The position numbers were made by a program, and so were the translations under genes. The notes below the pieces were generated by a model. That model saw only the letters and a program-made list of their open reading frames with translations, did no database searches and was not told where the DNA came from. This document shows, one piece after another, positions 52,434 to 62,712 of a DNA stretch of 64,000 bases. Every line of letters starts with the position of its first letter. Positions within the stretch are counted from its first letter, which is position 1. The DNA is from Marivirga arenosa (GTDB taxonomy: Bacteria; Bacteroidota; Bacteroidia; Cytophagales; Cyclobacteriaceae), in the NCBI RefSeq assembly GCF_030503895.2, contig NZ_CP129970.2, positions 3,767,001-3,831,000 of the forward strand. The letters run 5' to 3'.

Positions 52434-53696
52434 TTAGCGCAGATTGATGATTCGATTTGGATAGATGACTAATTGAATGATATTAAATTCAAATTGATCC
52501 ATTCTGGACAGTTGTCTGGAGGGGTCTTTGACTTTTTGTAAGGGATAATATCGAAGGTTTGTGCGTAATACCCAAGTCTCGAGTGGAGATGGAACTATGT
52601 CCCAACCAAAAATTATCCCTGGCGAAATCATTCTAGTTCGGGCCACTTCATTTGTCATTACATCATTCTCAAATTCCGCTGCACCCCATCTCTCATAGCT
52701 AATGCTTGGTCCGATAAATGGTACAAATCCATTGTAATCCCAAAAGAATTTAAAGGCTTCGAATGCCACAGACTTTCTTCGAATTACATGTTCTAATCCA
52801 TAGCTGTTCGAGTTTGAGCTGTAATCCCTATAACTAAAACCGATGTGAAGCCCTGTGTCATGAAATAAGTAGCCCAGCCCAAAATCCCAATTGAATTCAC
52901 CTTTGTGCCGTGGTAAGGACTGCTGCTCACCTTGAGAGAATTGCGGTGCTCGCAAAAAATATGCTCCACTTGGTGCAACACCTATTGAAAAGCTGTTTAA
53001 TTTCCCTTTACTTCTCAATTCATCTTCCTTTTTCTTGGTAGATCCGTTTTTGTAGCCTTTCTCTTCCTTTAGTGTAGTATCGAAAAACTTTACAATCCCA
53101 ACTGAAAAATAATTTTGTGGTAAATGAAATATTTCTCTTTGATTTCGGCTCGTATAGAACTCTTTTTTGTTCGTGGGCACCCACATAAGTTCCGCATTGA
53201 GTTGCCATCCTTTATAAGCATAGGAAACACCTGCTAAGGGAGATGCAGTGAAAAATAAATCGTCTCTGCTCCCTAGCTCTTCATGATCTAGTTTGAAAAC
53301 CATCTGGTTCACTGAAACACCAGCATAAGGTCTCAATTTGCCAAATTCCATTCGCCATGGATAATATCGAGCACTTAAATCTGCTCCTGGGATGAAGTGG
53401 TATTCAGTATCTTCCGAAACTTTTTTATCACCTAAGTGAGCGAGCGGAAGATTAACATTGAAATCCCATTTCCCCCAAAAATGTAAGCCCCCTATATTAA
53501 ATCTAGGAGAAATAAGTGTGGGAAATTTACTACTCAAACCACCTGATACAAATTGACCTTGTGTTGGTACTATCTGTGTATTGAACCCTACATAGGTTTG
53601 GGCAAATCTATGTTTGCTTTTCTCCTCCATATATACCTGCGCATGGAGAATGTTAGTGGTGAATAAAATAATAAATGCTAATAGAACCTGCTTCAT
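52434..53696 (-). CDS. outer-membrane beta-barrel protein
   Basis: A 420-aa protein with signal peptide (MKQVLLAFIILFTTNILHA-QV) and many alternating beta strands rich in aromatics (FNIGGLHFWGKWDFNVNLPL, HIGFSYRDYSSNSNSYGLEH), ending MDQFEFNIIQLVIYPNRIIN, a typical barrel C-terminus. No plug or enzyme motif. It is the first gene of the three-gene operon with the DUF2306 and protease genes. Confidence 0.65.
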   Translation of the reverse strand: MKQVLLAFIILFTTNILHAQVYMEEKSKHRFAQTYVGFNTQIVPTQGQFVSGGLSSKFPTLISPRFNIGGLHFWGKWDFNVNLPLAHLGDKKVSEDTEYHFIPGADLSARYYPWRMEFGKLRPYAGVSVNQMVFKLDHEELGSRDDLFFTASPLAGVSYAYKGWQLNAELMWVPTNKKEFYTSRNQREIFHLPQNYFSVGIVKFFDTTLKEEKGYKNGSTKKKEDELRSKGKLNSFSIGVAPSGAYFLRAPQFSQGEQQSLPRHKGEFNWDFGLGYLFHDTGLHIGFSYRDYSSNSNSYGLEHVIRRKSVAFEAFKFFWDYNGFVPFIGPSISYERWGAAEFENDVMTNEVARTRMISPGIIFGWDIVPSPLETWVLRTNLRYYPLQKVKDPSRQLSRMDQFEFNIIQLVIYPNRIINLR

Positions 53697-53812
53697 TTTT
53701 TACTTTTGTGTTTATGAATGATGAAGCAAATATGAAGAGCCAAATCGGTATTTGAGCTGATCTGACTACCGTTTGGTATTAATGGGAACGATTAGGTATA
53801 AAAAGGAAGCAC

Positions 53813-54664
53813 CTATATGGATCGATTGATTTTTTCCTTTAATTCAGAAGATTTTGATCTGGCTACAGGTATCGGAATATTCCCATATCTAAGCACTACT
53901 TCAAAGTTTCGGGCATTGCCCTGCACTTTCTGAATGTGATTAAGATTAATCATATAACTCTTATGACAATGAAAAAATGTTTCATCGGGAAGTTGATCTA
54001 CCAAATTCTTTAATCTGTTTCGAATCAAGTCTTTTTTAACTTTTTCTCCTGACTCTAGATAAAATAGCTCAAGGTAATTTCCATCTGACTGTGCCCATAG
54101 GATTTCATCACTTTTCAAGTGCAATACAGGCTGGCCATTTTCAGCCACAATTGAATGCACATTTTCTGTGTGCTTTTGTTCTAGCTTCACTTTTTGACTG
54201 AGCTCATTAGCTACCTTGAGTTGATTTCGTTGATAATTATACTGTTCAAAAAGCACCATAATTAGTATGGGAAATATGCTAAACAATAATGTTTTTACAA
54301 ATACCATTCTAAAAAGGGAAACTGGGTCATTATCCAAAACATCAATGCTTAAAAAAATGATAAAAATAGTGAACACGATTAGAAGGAGCACGGTAAAAAT
54401 CAGCATAATTTCCTTGCCTAAAGTCCATAAATCTTCATCCATTAATTTAGGAAAAAACAGCTTCAAAGTTTTAACTGTCAGCCAAACCATAGTTGAAGCA
54501 ATTAAGCCGAGGCCCAATGCAAAAGCCAAAACATAAGTGGTAGGCAGACTATTGAAACCTAGAGGTCTGAAAAGACTAATTAGAATGAAAGTAAAAATTC
54601 CAGGAATGAGAATACTCCCGGAATTGAAAATAAAAGGATGAGGTCTTTTTAAGATTGAAAGCAT
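53813..54664 (-). CDS. membrane-bound LytTR transcription regulator
   Basis: A 283-aa protein with four membrane helices (about 15-140) followed by a coiled coil and a LytTR DNA-binding domain (about 180-280; LHLKSDEILWAQSDGNYLEL, FHCHKSYMINLNHIQKVQGN). This one-component form lacks a receiver domain. It may sense a membrane signal directly and possibly controls the neighbouring beta-barrel operon. Confidence 0.85.
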   Translation of the reverse strand: MLSILKRPHPFIFNSGSILIPGIFTFILISLFRPLGFNSLPTTYVLAFALGLGLIASTMVWLTVKTLKLFFPKLMDEDLWTLGKEIMLIFTVLLLIVFTIFIIFLSIDVLDNDPVSLFRMVFVKTLLFSIFPILIMVLFEQYNYQRNQLKVANELSQKVKLEQKHTENVHSIVAENGQPVLHLKSDEILWAQSDGNYLELFYLESGEKVKKDLIRNRLKNLVDQLPDETFFHCHKSYMINLNHIQKVQGNARNFEVVLRYGNIPIPVARSKSSELKEKINRSI

Positions 54665-54728
54665 AGGTAAAAATAATAGTTGACTTCAAATTTCTTTTAT
54701 AGGTCATGAATTTCTATGATCTTCTCTC

Positions 54729-54920
54729 CTATTCATATTGAAAAATCTCTTCAATAGCTTTTGAAAAATACTTTGAAAGTTTAAATGCCAAATCTAAGCT
54801 GGGATCAAATTTCTCCTTTTCAATTGCATTAATGGTTTGCCTTGATACTTGTACCGCATTAGCTAAATCAGCCTGAGTGATATTGTGCTCCGCTCTTAAT
54901 ACTTTAACTCGATTTTTCAT
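54729..54920 (-). CDS. XRE-family HTH regulator (YozG-type)
   Basis: A 63-aa Cro/CI-type helix-turn-helix: MKNRVKVLRAEHNITQADLA, NAVQVSRQTINAIEKEKFDP. Such minimal regulators typically follow a small membrane-protein gene, as here (4-bp overlap). The two probably regulate their own transcription. Confidence 0.88.
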   Translation of the reverse strand: MKNRVKVLRAEHNITQADLANAVQVSRQTINAIEKEKFDPSLDLAFKLSKYFSKAIEEIFQYE

Positions 54921-55345
54921 TTATATCTATATTTTCCTACTAGCGTTGCAATTAAATAGGTTATCGAGATTAAAATTACTAAAAATGAAATCTCAGCATC
55001 AAACCCAATCATATTGGTGATATCCATAACTGAAAAACTTAAGCCACCAATCACCCCAACTCCTAATGCTATTGCCATAGCATCAAAAGTAATTTTCTTA
55101 TCTAATTCATCTAGACCATTAATGTGATTTCTATTCGCGAAAATCATTCCTACTCCAAATCCTAAATTTAGAAAGAATGCTAAATAGGTAAACACTTGAT
55201 TCCCTTCCCATAAGAATTTAGGGCCAAATGTCACTAGAGCCAAAGTTGAAACCCAAGCAAATGTCCAAATTGCTAAGGCTTTTAAATTTTTCTTTCTCTG
55301 TTCATGCCAGTTACTTGCTTCCATAATGTATTGTTTAGTTGTCAT
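54917..55345 (-). CDS. small multi-TM membrane protein coupled to the XRE regulator
   Basis: A 142-aa protein with four predicted membrane helices (IWTFAWVSTLALVTFGPKFL; VFTYLAFFLNLGFGVGMIFA; MAIALGVGVIGGLSFSV; FLVILISITYLIATLVG). The start at MTTKQYIMEAS is preferred; a frame 42 bp longer exists. The stop overlaps the XRE gene start. The function is unknown; the pair is common in Bacteroidota and Firmicutes. Confidence 0.7.
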   Translation of the reverse strand: MTTKQYIMEASNWHEQRKKNLKALAIWTFAWVSTLALVTFGPKFLWEGNQVFTYLAFFLNLGFGVGMIFANRNHINGLDELDKKITFDAMAIALGVGVIGGLSFSVMDITNMIGFDAEISFLVILISITYLIATLVGKYRYK

Positions 55346-55460
55346 ATTGTAATTACTTATTGTCTTTTTGTAAAGTTTTATTGACACAAATAACTAATAT
55401 TAAAATATAAATGTCAAGTTTTATTTACATTAATTTTTAAAATTTTAACTATATTTCATT

Positions 55461-55997
55461 ATGAAGTGGATTTATGAGACCGACAAAAGCGGAGAATACC
55501 GTTATTCTTTAGGGAAAAAAGGAAAAAATACACTGCTATGCATTGGCGTGAATCCTAGTCATGCGAAACCAGAGGAATATGACGGAACAGTTTCATCCTT
55601 GGAAAGAATTGCTAAGCACAACCAATTTGATAGCTGGTTGATGTTAAATCTGTACCCGCAAAGAAGTGCTGATCCAAAGTTATTGCACCAACGAATCATC
55701 AAAAAGTATCACGAAACAAATTTAGAGATCATCGAATCTCACTTAGAAAATGATGAGCTAACGATTTGGGCTGCCTGGGGTAACCTTATTGATTCCAGAG
55801 ATTTCTTAAAGCACTGCCTATCGGATATCTTCAACATGAGCCAATTTTACGATTGTAAATGGTTGTCAGCAGGCGATCCTCTAAAAGCCGGACATCCTCG
55901 GCATCCATTATATTTAAGAAAAAATACAGTTCTAACCGACTTCGATATGGAACATTATATGGAAACTGTTATTCAGCCTGAGGATGATAAATCCTAG
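55461..55997 (+). CDS. DUF1643 family protein
   Basis: A 178-aa protein matching DUF1643 throughout: LLCIGVNPSHAKPEEYDGTV, SWLMLNLYPQRSADPKLLHQ, GDPLKAGHPRHPLYLRKNT. The conserved Asn-Pro-Ser, Asn-Leu-Tyr-Pro-x-Arg and Gly-His-Pro-x-His-Pro motifs suggest an enzyme, with activity unknown. The 3' end overlaps the convergent acylase gene by 29 bp. Confidence 0.82.
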   Translation: MKWIYETDKSGEYRYSLGKKGKNTLLCIGVNPSHAKPEEYDGTVSSLERIAKHNQFDSWLMLNLYPQRSADPKLLHQRIIKKYHETNLEIIESHLENDELTIWAAWGNLIDSRDFLKHCLSDIFNMSQFYDCKWLSAGDPLKAGHPRHPLYLRKNTVLTDFDMEHYMETVIQPEDDKS

Positions 55998-58005
55998 CAG
56001 CATTTTCATAAATCTCCTCTTTATCTAAGGTCATTGGCTTTAATTCCTTATTGACAAACATTTCCATTTGATCAGTATAATGCGGACTTTCAGCTTTTGA
56101 AGAAGCTCCATAAGGCATAATGGATTCTAATTTTGGTAAACCCTTGCCAAAACGAGCTAATAGTATATAGGATTCTCCTACATATGCTCTATGCTTTAGT
56201 TCACTATCCATTTTTCGGGTATACATAGGTGCTATCACATCTGGTAAACCATCGATAGGAATTTCTTTTTCTCCTCTTTTATGAACTTGAATTTTCTCAA
56301 GTGGGACTTCAATAGTTCCAAATGCCTCCAACAACTGTTCTTGAGAACTTTTTACAATATTTACTGCAACTTTATGGTCAATTACTTTACCTTTTGCATT
56401 CACAATAATCATTTTCATTAGAGCTGCTCCTATGCTTTTCCTTTCAGCTCTCCTGTCCCAGTTTTGTAATATTTTTAAATACTTTTCAATATCAGGGTAT
56501 TTGGCGGGCTCTAATTCGAAAATAATGTTAATATCTTCCTCAAAATAGAATTGATCAGGATATTGAATATCAAATTTTATTTGTTTGAAATCATTATAAC
56601 TCAACTTCTCCTCTTGTTTCATTAGATATTGAAATCGAACGCTTCTATTATTATCAGACAGAGAATAGCCCATCTCTCTAGGGTATTTCAACGAATCAAG
56701 ATTATCATTTGTAGCAGTAGCATTAAAGGCTGTATTATTCATGTTAAATAAATAACCTGAAGCGGGATTAGTGTACTGTGGTAAATCATTAAAATCATGA
56801 AATTTATTCCAGATAGTAGCAGAAGTATCGCCAGGCAATACTTTATTCCACTTAAAATTTGAATCCCGAATAGGCAGTTTAGCATTGCTTACATAAAAAA
56901 TATTGTGGTCTTTATCAGCGTAAACAATATTAAAATCTGGTAAATGAATTCCAGACAGAGAGTTTTTAAATTCGTCCAAGTTGCCTGCTTTTGTCATCTC
57001 ATACCATTGCTGAATGGCCTTTAAATCTTGATTGGCTGCAAAAGTCAAAGCAAAATAGCCATGATCATTTTTTAATGTCGGACCATAAACACTTTCATAG
57101 TAGGTTTTGGACAGCGGAATCGGAAGTCCTAACAATTTAACCTTCAGTTTAGCTTTTTTCTTCTCTAACTGTATTATATCTCCATCGAAATAATAATGAT
57201 CTTTCATTTCAGGATGCATTCTGAGTTGATAAACATCCATTTTATCGGGATGATTGACAGTATGTGCCCAGCCCAAATTTTCATTGACTCCATGGAATAT
57301 TGTGGGACTGCCTGGAAACAAGGAACCCAACATATTCCAACCTTCTTCACTATTTAAATGCACTTCATACCAACTGGCTGGTCCTTCAAAAGGTTGATGT
57401 GAATTTACAGCTAAAAAACTTTCTCCAGTACTCGTTTTATTTTGCGATAAAGCAATCGCATTAGATCCTATTCCCACGTAGGGATTATTAAACTTCTTAT
57501 TGGCTACCAAATCGCCTATCACCTTATCAGCCCCACTCATGGCTGATAGAGAGAGGACAAAAGCAGTTAACATATCATCTTCAGCTATAGGAAACAGTTT
57601 TCTGTGCAAAATTTCATCCTGATGATAAACGGCATAAGAATTTATTCCTTGTACATAGCCATTCAACAGTGCTAAAAATTCTGACGAAAGCTCATTCTTT
57701 TTATCTTTTACCAATTCAGGCGCACCAATAAACTGCGTAAAGAAATCAATTCCAGCTCCATCTTTTCCGAATTGCTTGCCAGCCATTAGCTTGCCTGCAA
57801 GTAAAGTAGATTGGATAGTTTCAAAATCATCTTCGGAATGGGCCCAGGCTAAACCATAGGCTACTTCTGCATCAGTTTGAGCGTAAATATGGGCAACGCC
57901 CCATTTATCACGGACAATATCAATATTTTCTGGGGAGATTTGGGCTATTAATGGCTGAAAACATACTAGGAAGAATAGAATCAGACCTTCTCTCATATAT
58001 TTCAA
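55969..58005 (-). CDS. penicillin acylase family (Ntn-hydrolase), exported
   Basis: A 678-aa protein with signal peptide (LILFFLVCFQPLIAQ). The small-subunit part begins IDIVRDKWGVAHIYAQTDAE; the beta-subunit N-terminal Ser is in YVGIGSNAIALS (about residue 180), followed by the oxyanion and Asn segments (LAVNSHQPFEGPASWYEVHL; GVNENLGWAHTVN). This is the pattern of self-processing acylases that hydrolyse amides such as beta-lactam side chains or acyl-homoserine lactones. The natural substrate is unknown. Monocistronic. Confidence 0.87.
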   Translation of the reverse strand: MKYMREGLILFFLVCFQPLIAQISPENIDIVRDKWGVAHIYAQTDAEVAYGLAWAHSEDDFETIQSTLLAGKLMAGKQFGKDGAGIDFFTQFIGAPELVKDKKNELSSEFLALLNGYVQGINSYAVYHQDEILHRKLFPIAEDDMLTAFVLSLSAMSGADKVIGDLVANKKFNNPYVGIGSNAIALSQNKTSTGESFLAVNSHQPFEGPASWYEVHLNSEEGWNMLGSLFPGSPTIFHGVNENLGWAHTVNHPDKMDVYQLRMHPEMKDHYYFDGDIIQLEKKKAKLKVKLLGLPIPLSKTYYESVYGPTLKNDHGYFALTFAANQDLKAIQQWYEMTKAGNLDEFKNSLSGIHLPDFNIVYADKDHNIFYVSNAKLPIRDSNFKWNKVLPGDTSATIWNKFHDFNDLPQYTNPASGYLFNMNNTAFNATATNDNLDSLKYPREMGYSLSDNNRSVRFQYLMKQEEKLSYNDFKQIKFDIQYPDQFYFEEDINIIFELEPAKYPDIEKYLKILQNWDRRAERKSIGAALMKMIIVNAKGKVIDHKVAVNIVKSSQEQLLEAFGTIEVPLEKIQVHKRGEKEIPIDGLPDVIAPMYTRKMDSELKHRAYVGESYILLARFGKGLPKLESIMPYGASSKAESPHYTDQMEMFVNKELKPMTLDKEEIYENAARIYHPQAE

Positions 58006-58352
58006 TTTAATTTATATGTTCAACCACTAAATTTACAAGGAAAACCCAAAGCGTCCACCTTTTCTCTTATTATTGTTAGAGAAATTAGTAAATGATAATC
58101 AATTTAATCACAATTTAGTTCTTTAATCAAGCAAGCAATTGCCTTTGCATTTTGGCAAGATTGAAAGAAAGGAGGAAAATGAAATAGCTGAAAATCTGAC
58201 CAGTATATTAATTAATAACCAAAAGATGCAGTAGATATTCTCAATGCTTTACCCTCCTTAATTTGTGAACAAATCAATCCAATCTAAAGAATATATAAAT
58301 CAAGAGCTATAGACTTTTTGGCAGTCTAAAAAATCTGCTCAAGAGTGAAAGC
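58006..58352. other. intergenic region between acylase and xylanase genes
   Basis: AT-rich, with no gene, repeat or clear promoter that I can support. Confidence 0.5.
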
Positions 58353-58381
58353 AAAAAGTAGTAAAAAGCCTTTTACTACTC
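58353..58381 (-). terminator. intrinsic terminator of the xylan locus
   Basis: AGTAGTAAAA and TTTTACTACT (58357-58380) form a perfect 10-bp stem overlapping the xylanase stop codon, followed leftward by TTTTTGC. Confidence 0.7.
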
Positions 58382-59746
58382 TAATCCCTCAAGGAATCCT
58401 ATATGAGCTGATTTTCTATTGAACGAATCATCAAACAATAATGGCCAATCAGGTCTATTATGATGATTTATAATCCAAGAATCTGGATCTCGTAGCCCCC
58501 AGACTGTAATAGCATACTTGAAAGCTTCAGGTATATCATTGTATATATCCACTACTTCTTTACACTTCAATCTTTGAGCAATCTCACGTTCCTCCGTCAA
58601 CGAACTGACCATTTGTCTTCCATCTGGATTGACTCTTATATCCAACTCAGAAAAATGAATGATTAAATTCCTTTGTAATGCCATATCAACATCATCCTGA
58701 ATTTCCTGTCGGGTTGGACTGTCAATGCTAATATGCATTTGAAGTCCGATGCCATCTATCGAAATATTGTTAGCTTGTAGATCGTCTATCAACGCATAAA
58801 CATCTTGCTGCTTAGCTAAGTCTGCCGGTGTATTGTAATCATTGTAGAACAATAGAACGTCAGGATCGGCTTCTCTGGCCCACTGAAAACATTTTGCAAT
58901 ATAATTAGACCCTAATTTTTCCAGGAATATTGTATTTCTTATTCCCCCACCATCGCTAATTGCCTCGTTAACAACGTCCCACGAAGTGATTTTATCCGAA
59001 TATCTAGTTACAACAGCCTTAATATAATCTTCAATAATCATTTCAAACTCTTCATTTGAACCTGTAAATGTTCTCATCCAGTCAGGTACTTCCTCATGCC
59101 ATATCAATGCGTGACCGTGTATATTCAATTCGTTTTCAGTGGCATATTGTACCAATTCATCAGGTCGAGTCCAGTTATAATCACTCGGACCTGCGAAAAT
59201 GGTTCTCATCTTCATTTCACTTTCCGCTGTAATACTGTTAAACTCAGTAGTCAACAGCTCGTTATATCCTCCTGTGAGTCGGTTAGTACTTAAAGCAGCA
59301 CCTACAAAAAAGTTATCGGCCGCTTTATCCTTTAGATTAACATCAGTATCAATAAGAGTTCCAGATGTAGTTACCATCACCACATTAGAGTAATCAGAGA
59401 GTTCTGCTTCTCTCACTGCCTTCACTCTAAAAAAATATTGGGTGCCAGGTGTCAAACCCGCAACAGTAGCGTTTAGACCTGCAACTTCAAGCGATTCATA
59501 GCCTTGAATGTAACTAGAAAAATCATTTTGAAGGGAAACATCTAGCCTATAACTTTTTGCAGTTGAAACGAAATTCCAAGCAGCGATAAAACTATTATCA
59601 TTAATATCAATGGGATCATTAACAACTGGCTTTTGAAGCGGAGATAAATCATCATAAACCTCTTCATTAGCACAAGCATTAAACAATATCACCAGACTAG
59701 CAGAAAAAAACAGAATTAGGTTCTTCATTTTTTGTTGTTTATTCAT
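58376..59746 (-). CDS. GH10 endo-1,4-beta-xylanase, lipoprotein with Fn3 domain
   Basis: A 456-aa protein. The lipoprotein signal is MKNLILFFSASLVILFNAC, and MKNL (59728) may be the true start. A fibronectin III domain (about 40-130; PGTQYFFRVKAV) precedes the GH10 barrel (about 145-455): HGHALIWHEEVPDWM, acid/base Glu in TSWDVVNEAIS (about 262), nucleophile Glu in IIHFSELDIRV (about 363) and the C-terminal WGLRDPDSWI. It would cut xylan backbones at the cell surface. Last gene of the SusC/SusD locus. Confidence 0.92.
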   Translation of the reverse strand: MNKQQKMKNLILFFSASLVILFNACANEEVYDDLSPLQKPVVNDPIDINDNSFIAAWNFVSTAKSYRLDVSLQNDFSSYIQGYESLEVAGLNATVAGLTPGTQYFFRVKAVREAELSDYSNVVMVTTSGTLIDTDVNLKDKAADNFFVGAALSTNRLTGGYNELLTTEFNSITAESEMKMRTIFAGPSDYNWTRPDELVQYATENELNIHGHALIWHEEVPDWMRTFTGSNEEFEMIIEDYIKAVVTRYSDKITSWDVVNEAISDGGGIRNTIFLEKLGSNYIAKCFQWAREADPDVLLFYNDYNTPADLAKQQDVYALIDDLQANNISIDGIGLQMHISIDSPTRQEIQDDVDMALQRNLIIHFSELDIRVNPDGRQMVSSLTEEREIAQRLKCKEVVDIYNDIPEAFKYAITVWGLRDPDSWIINHHNRPDWPLLFDDSFNRKSAHIGFLEGLE

Positions 59747-59964
59747 CGAAACAGTAGAAAATGTAATGGGTAAATTATGGAATAATGCAGTAATTACGTT
59801 TAGTATTTGATCAGAACTTTTAGCCTTTTATGTGCATCTTTTTTATTCCTAGCACAATCTGATAGAAAAAGTTTACACCATTGAAAAATCAAATTGATAC
59901 ATTGGAATTGAGATTGATTTAAGAGTTTTAAACAGTTGACAAGACTAATTACTGTTATAACAAA

Positions 59965-59984
59965 GTGAGGGCAAAAGCCCTCAC
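59965..59984. terminator. hairpin behind the glycan-binding lipoprotein gene
   Basis: GTGAGGGC-AAAA-GCCCTCAC, a perfect 8-bp stem. The T-run is weak on the minus strand, so it may slow rather than stop transcription into the xylanase gene. Confidence 0.5.
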
Positions 59985-60027
59985 CCTTATTTTATTCATC
60001 ACTGTGTCAACTAAATAATTAAACCAG

Positions 60028-61149
60028 TTAATTTCGATATTTGATTTTCAAATTGTCAAAACTGATTATCGTTGGATTTGGTGTATCATTCTGGACGATA
60101 GAAACATTGATTTGATTCACATTAGAAGGATTTGGACTGCCCTCTACCACTTCACCAAAACCAAAATTATTTCTGAATTCAGATAATGGAAAGGAGTACG
60201 TATTCCACTCCGTATTTTCAATTATTAAATTATAAGCAAAATTGGCTCCATCGATTGCATTTAGTTGAATGGCAACATGGGCTCCTTCCACATTTACACT
60301 CATATCAATTTCTATAAATGCTTCTGTTGGATTTGTACTTGATTGATCTAAAAAGTTCTCACCAGCACCGGCACTTGAACCATTAAAACCATTTTCGGTT
60401 GAACCTTCCCAAGCTAATTGGGCAAAATTTCCTGTTGGACCTCCTGCCACATTAGGATCAAATGAGCCTACATCACCAAAAGAAAACCAATCTTGCCTAA
60501 CTCCACCGCCATCAAAATCAGAGATGTTAACTATGGTAAATCCTAAACTGACCTCTAGATATCGACTAACTGTACCTCCCGGAGTTGTTATTTCTAAGTC
60601 TGCTCCTCCAGTTGCGCTTTCTGGAATCACTATTGTGAGTGACTCTTCAGAATTTACTGTATATTCTATTGCTTCACCGCCAAATGTCACACTTGACACA
60701 TCAAGAAACCACTCGCCCTCAACAGTTACCAAATCTCCAACTAATGGTGTTTCAGAAGAAACACTGCTGATAACTGGAACAGGCTGCAAAATTTCAAAAT
60801 CTATGGTAGTCGAACCCCTAGAGGTCTGAAAAGTTAAAGGTTGTACACCAAATCTACTACCTGTTGATCTATCAAAAGGCACTGTAAAAATAAATGCTTG
60901 ATCTGAAATATAGGCCGGATTAAAACCCACTTCAATATTTTCATCTAAGATGATCCTTTCCAAACCGGAAAGCCCTTGTCCTTCAACCCTCACTTGCGTA
61001 TTCGGATATGAAGCATTTAGCAAATCTCCTGGTGCCGAAACTATGGCATCTACTATGATATCAGTATCTTCGTCATCTTGGCATGAAATGAATACCATTG
61101 ACAAAATTATTAAAATTGCGATATTTTTTATATTGATCAACATAGACAT
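60028..61149 (-). CDS. surface glycan-binding lipoprotein with IPT/TIG domains (SusE-position)
   Basis: A 373-aa lipoprotein (AILIILSMVFISCQDDED). Residues 35-205 hold two IPT/TIG Ig-like domains (VVDAIVSAPGDLLNASYPNT region; VPVISSVSSETPLVGDLVTV). The C-terminal domain (about 205-370) is a beta-sandwich with aromatic residues (WEGSTENGFNGSSAG, NTEWNTYSFPLSEF, ISFDNLKIKY), as in glycan-binding proteins of PULs. It overlaps the SusD gene by one base (TAATG). It would hold xylan for the SusCD pair. Confidence 0.78.
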   Translation of the reverse strand: MSMLINIKNIAILIILSMVFISCQDDEDTDIIVDAIVSAPGDLLNASYPNTQVRVEGQGLSGLERIILDENIEVGFNPAYISDQAFIFTVPFDRSTGSRFGVQPLTFQTSRGSTTIDFEILQPVPVISSVSSETPLVGDLVTVEGEWFLDVSSVTFGGEAIEYTVNSEESLTIVIPESATGGADLEITTPGGTVSRYLEVSLGFTIVNISDFDGGGVRQDWFSFGDVGSFDPNVAGGPTGNFAQLAWEGSTENGFNGSSAGAGENFLDQSSTNPTEAFIEIDMSVNVEGAHVAIQLNAIDGANFAYNLIIENTEWNTYSFPLSEFRNNFGFGEVVEGSPNPSNVNQINVSIVQNDTPNPTIISFDNLKIKYRN

Positions 61150-62672
61150 TAATTAAAATTATAAGGTACAGGCTGTTCTAACAAAGAAGGATTTGTATTG
61201 ATTGCAGATTGAGGAATAGGCAATTCAAAGTAATTAGCACTAGGTGTTATCTTAACAGAAACTAATTCGGTTCTATCTAGATCTGAATAAAAACCAACCT
61301 CTTGTTCTGATATAATAGAAATAGCCTCGCTAATTCCTCTTCGTTTTAAATCGAAGAAATATTGACCTTCAAGAGCAAATTCAGCTCTCCTCTCCTTAAA
61401 TAATTCCTCTCTCGTTAAAACAGTTTTAGTAGGCAAACCTGCTCTCATTCGAACTTCATTGAAAGCATTTAAGGCAGACGGATCTGATGTTGAAGAACCA
61501 CCCGCTAATTTAGCTTCAGCATGCATCAATAATATATCCGCATACCTTAATATGATCGTATTCTGTGATGTTTTCATGAAAAATACGTCACTTCTTTCGG
61601 CAGCAGAACCCACAATATATTTTCTGAAATTAGCGGCCGTGACTGAAAGATTTTTCTCATATGTAAATCCACCTTGAGAAGATAGCAATTCAGGATAAAT
61701 GTCACCGTCCTCCATGATGGTGGCTTTTTTTCTTCTATCCTCATCAACATACTCTTGCTGAAGCGATATAGAAGGCAAATACACACCCCAACCATCTTGT
61801 CCACCCGTTATTCCGGACCCAAAAGGTACAATATACGCTTGATTGGTATTTTGCGTTCCCCAAACAGTGGCGAGTGATATCCATTGCAAAGCAAACATAC
61901 TTTCAGAACTGTTATTGTTCTCAGGGCTATTAAAGAGGTTACCAAATTGATCAACTAATGAGTATTGCCCTCCTATTATTTCCTCTGTAAGACTAGCGCA
62001 TTCAGCATATTCTCCAAGTGTAAGATGCACCTTAGCTAAAACGCCTTTTGCTACTTCCTTTGTAACAAATCCTCTCTTAACTGCAACATCTGGTAAATTT
62101 TCAGCAGCAAATTGAAGATCTGATTTGATAAATCTATAAACATCATCCACTAGATTTCTTTTAGGCTGCGGTTCAGTATTAATTCCATCCACAATAGGAA
62201 CGGCTCCAAAAGACCTCACCAAAAAAAAGTAAGCATTTGCTCTCATGAAGCGACTTAGTCCCATGAGACTATTGTAGTCCTCTGCGGGTAGCTCATCCTT
62301 TCTATCTTCTACCAAACTCATAAGGTTATTTGCCTGATCAACAACTGAAAAGAGTGAAACGTACCCTTCGGTAAGAATGGGGTTTTGAGCAGTTACTTGA
62401 GCATCTCTAAATTGTTGGTAGGCTCCATCAACGCTATAAATGTTACCGGCATACATGTCGCCCACTGCGATTAAAAACTTATCATTAAATGTAAACCATG
62501 GCTCGAAATACATAGTTTCTGCAATACCATCAAAAGCAGTGATGCCCTCTGGTAAATCCGTTGGAGTTAGCTGTGTTTCAGATGGTGCGTTCAAAAACTC
62601 ATCCGAACATGAAGACAAAACTAACAGAGTAAACAACGAGGCTAATCGATATTTATTTATTATTCGTTTCAT
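61149..62672 (-). CDS. SusD/RagB-family nutrient-binding lipoprotein
   Basis: A 507-aa lipoprotein (LASLFTLLVLSSCSDEFL). It has the SusD features: an N-terminal helical TPR region (YNSLMGLSRFMRANAYFFLV), DVYRFIKSDLQFAAENLPDV, and a C-terminal RagB domain (IILRYADILLMHAEAKLAGG, LFKERRAEFALEGQYFFDLK). It acts as lid of the SusC transporter and binds oligosaccharides. Located between susC and the TIG lipoprotein. Confidence 0.93.
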   Translation of the reverse strand: MKRIINKYRLASLFTLLVLSSCSDEFLNAPSETQLTPTDLPEGITAFDGIAETMYFEPWFTFNDKFLIAVGDMYAGNIYSVDGAYQQFRDAQVTAQNPILTEGYVSLFSVVDQANNLMSLVEDRKDELPAEDYNSLMGLSRFMRANAYFFLVRSFGAVPIVDGINTEPQPKRNLVDDVYRFIKSDLQFAAENLPDVAVKRGFVTKEVAKGVLAKVHLTLGEYAECASLTEEIIGGQYSLVDQFGNLFNSPENNNSSESMFALQWISLATVWGTQNTNQAYIVPFGSGITGGQDGWGVYLPSISLQQEYVDEDRRKKATIMEDGDIYPELLSSQGGFTYEKNLSVTAANFRKYIVGSAAERSDVFFMKTSQNTIILRYADILLMHAEAKLAGGSSTSDPSALNAFNEVRMRAGLPTKTVLTREELFKERRAEFALEGQYFFDLKRRGISEAISIISEQEVGFYSDLDRTELVSVKITPSANYFELPIPQSAINTNPSLLEQPVPYNFN

Positions 62673-62712
62673 AGTATATGTTTTAAAATTATTATTCCTA
62701 AGTATTAATTTT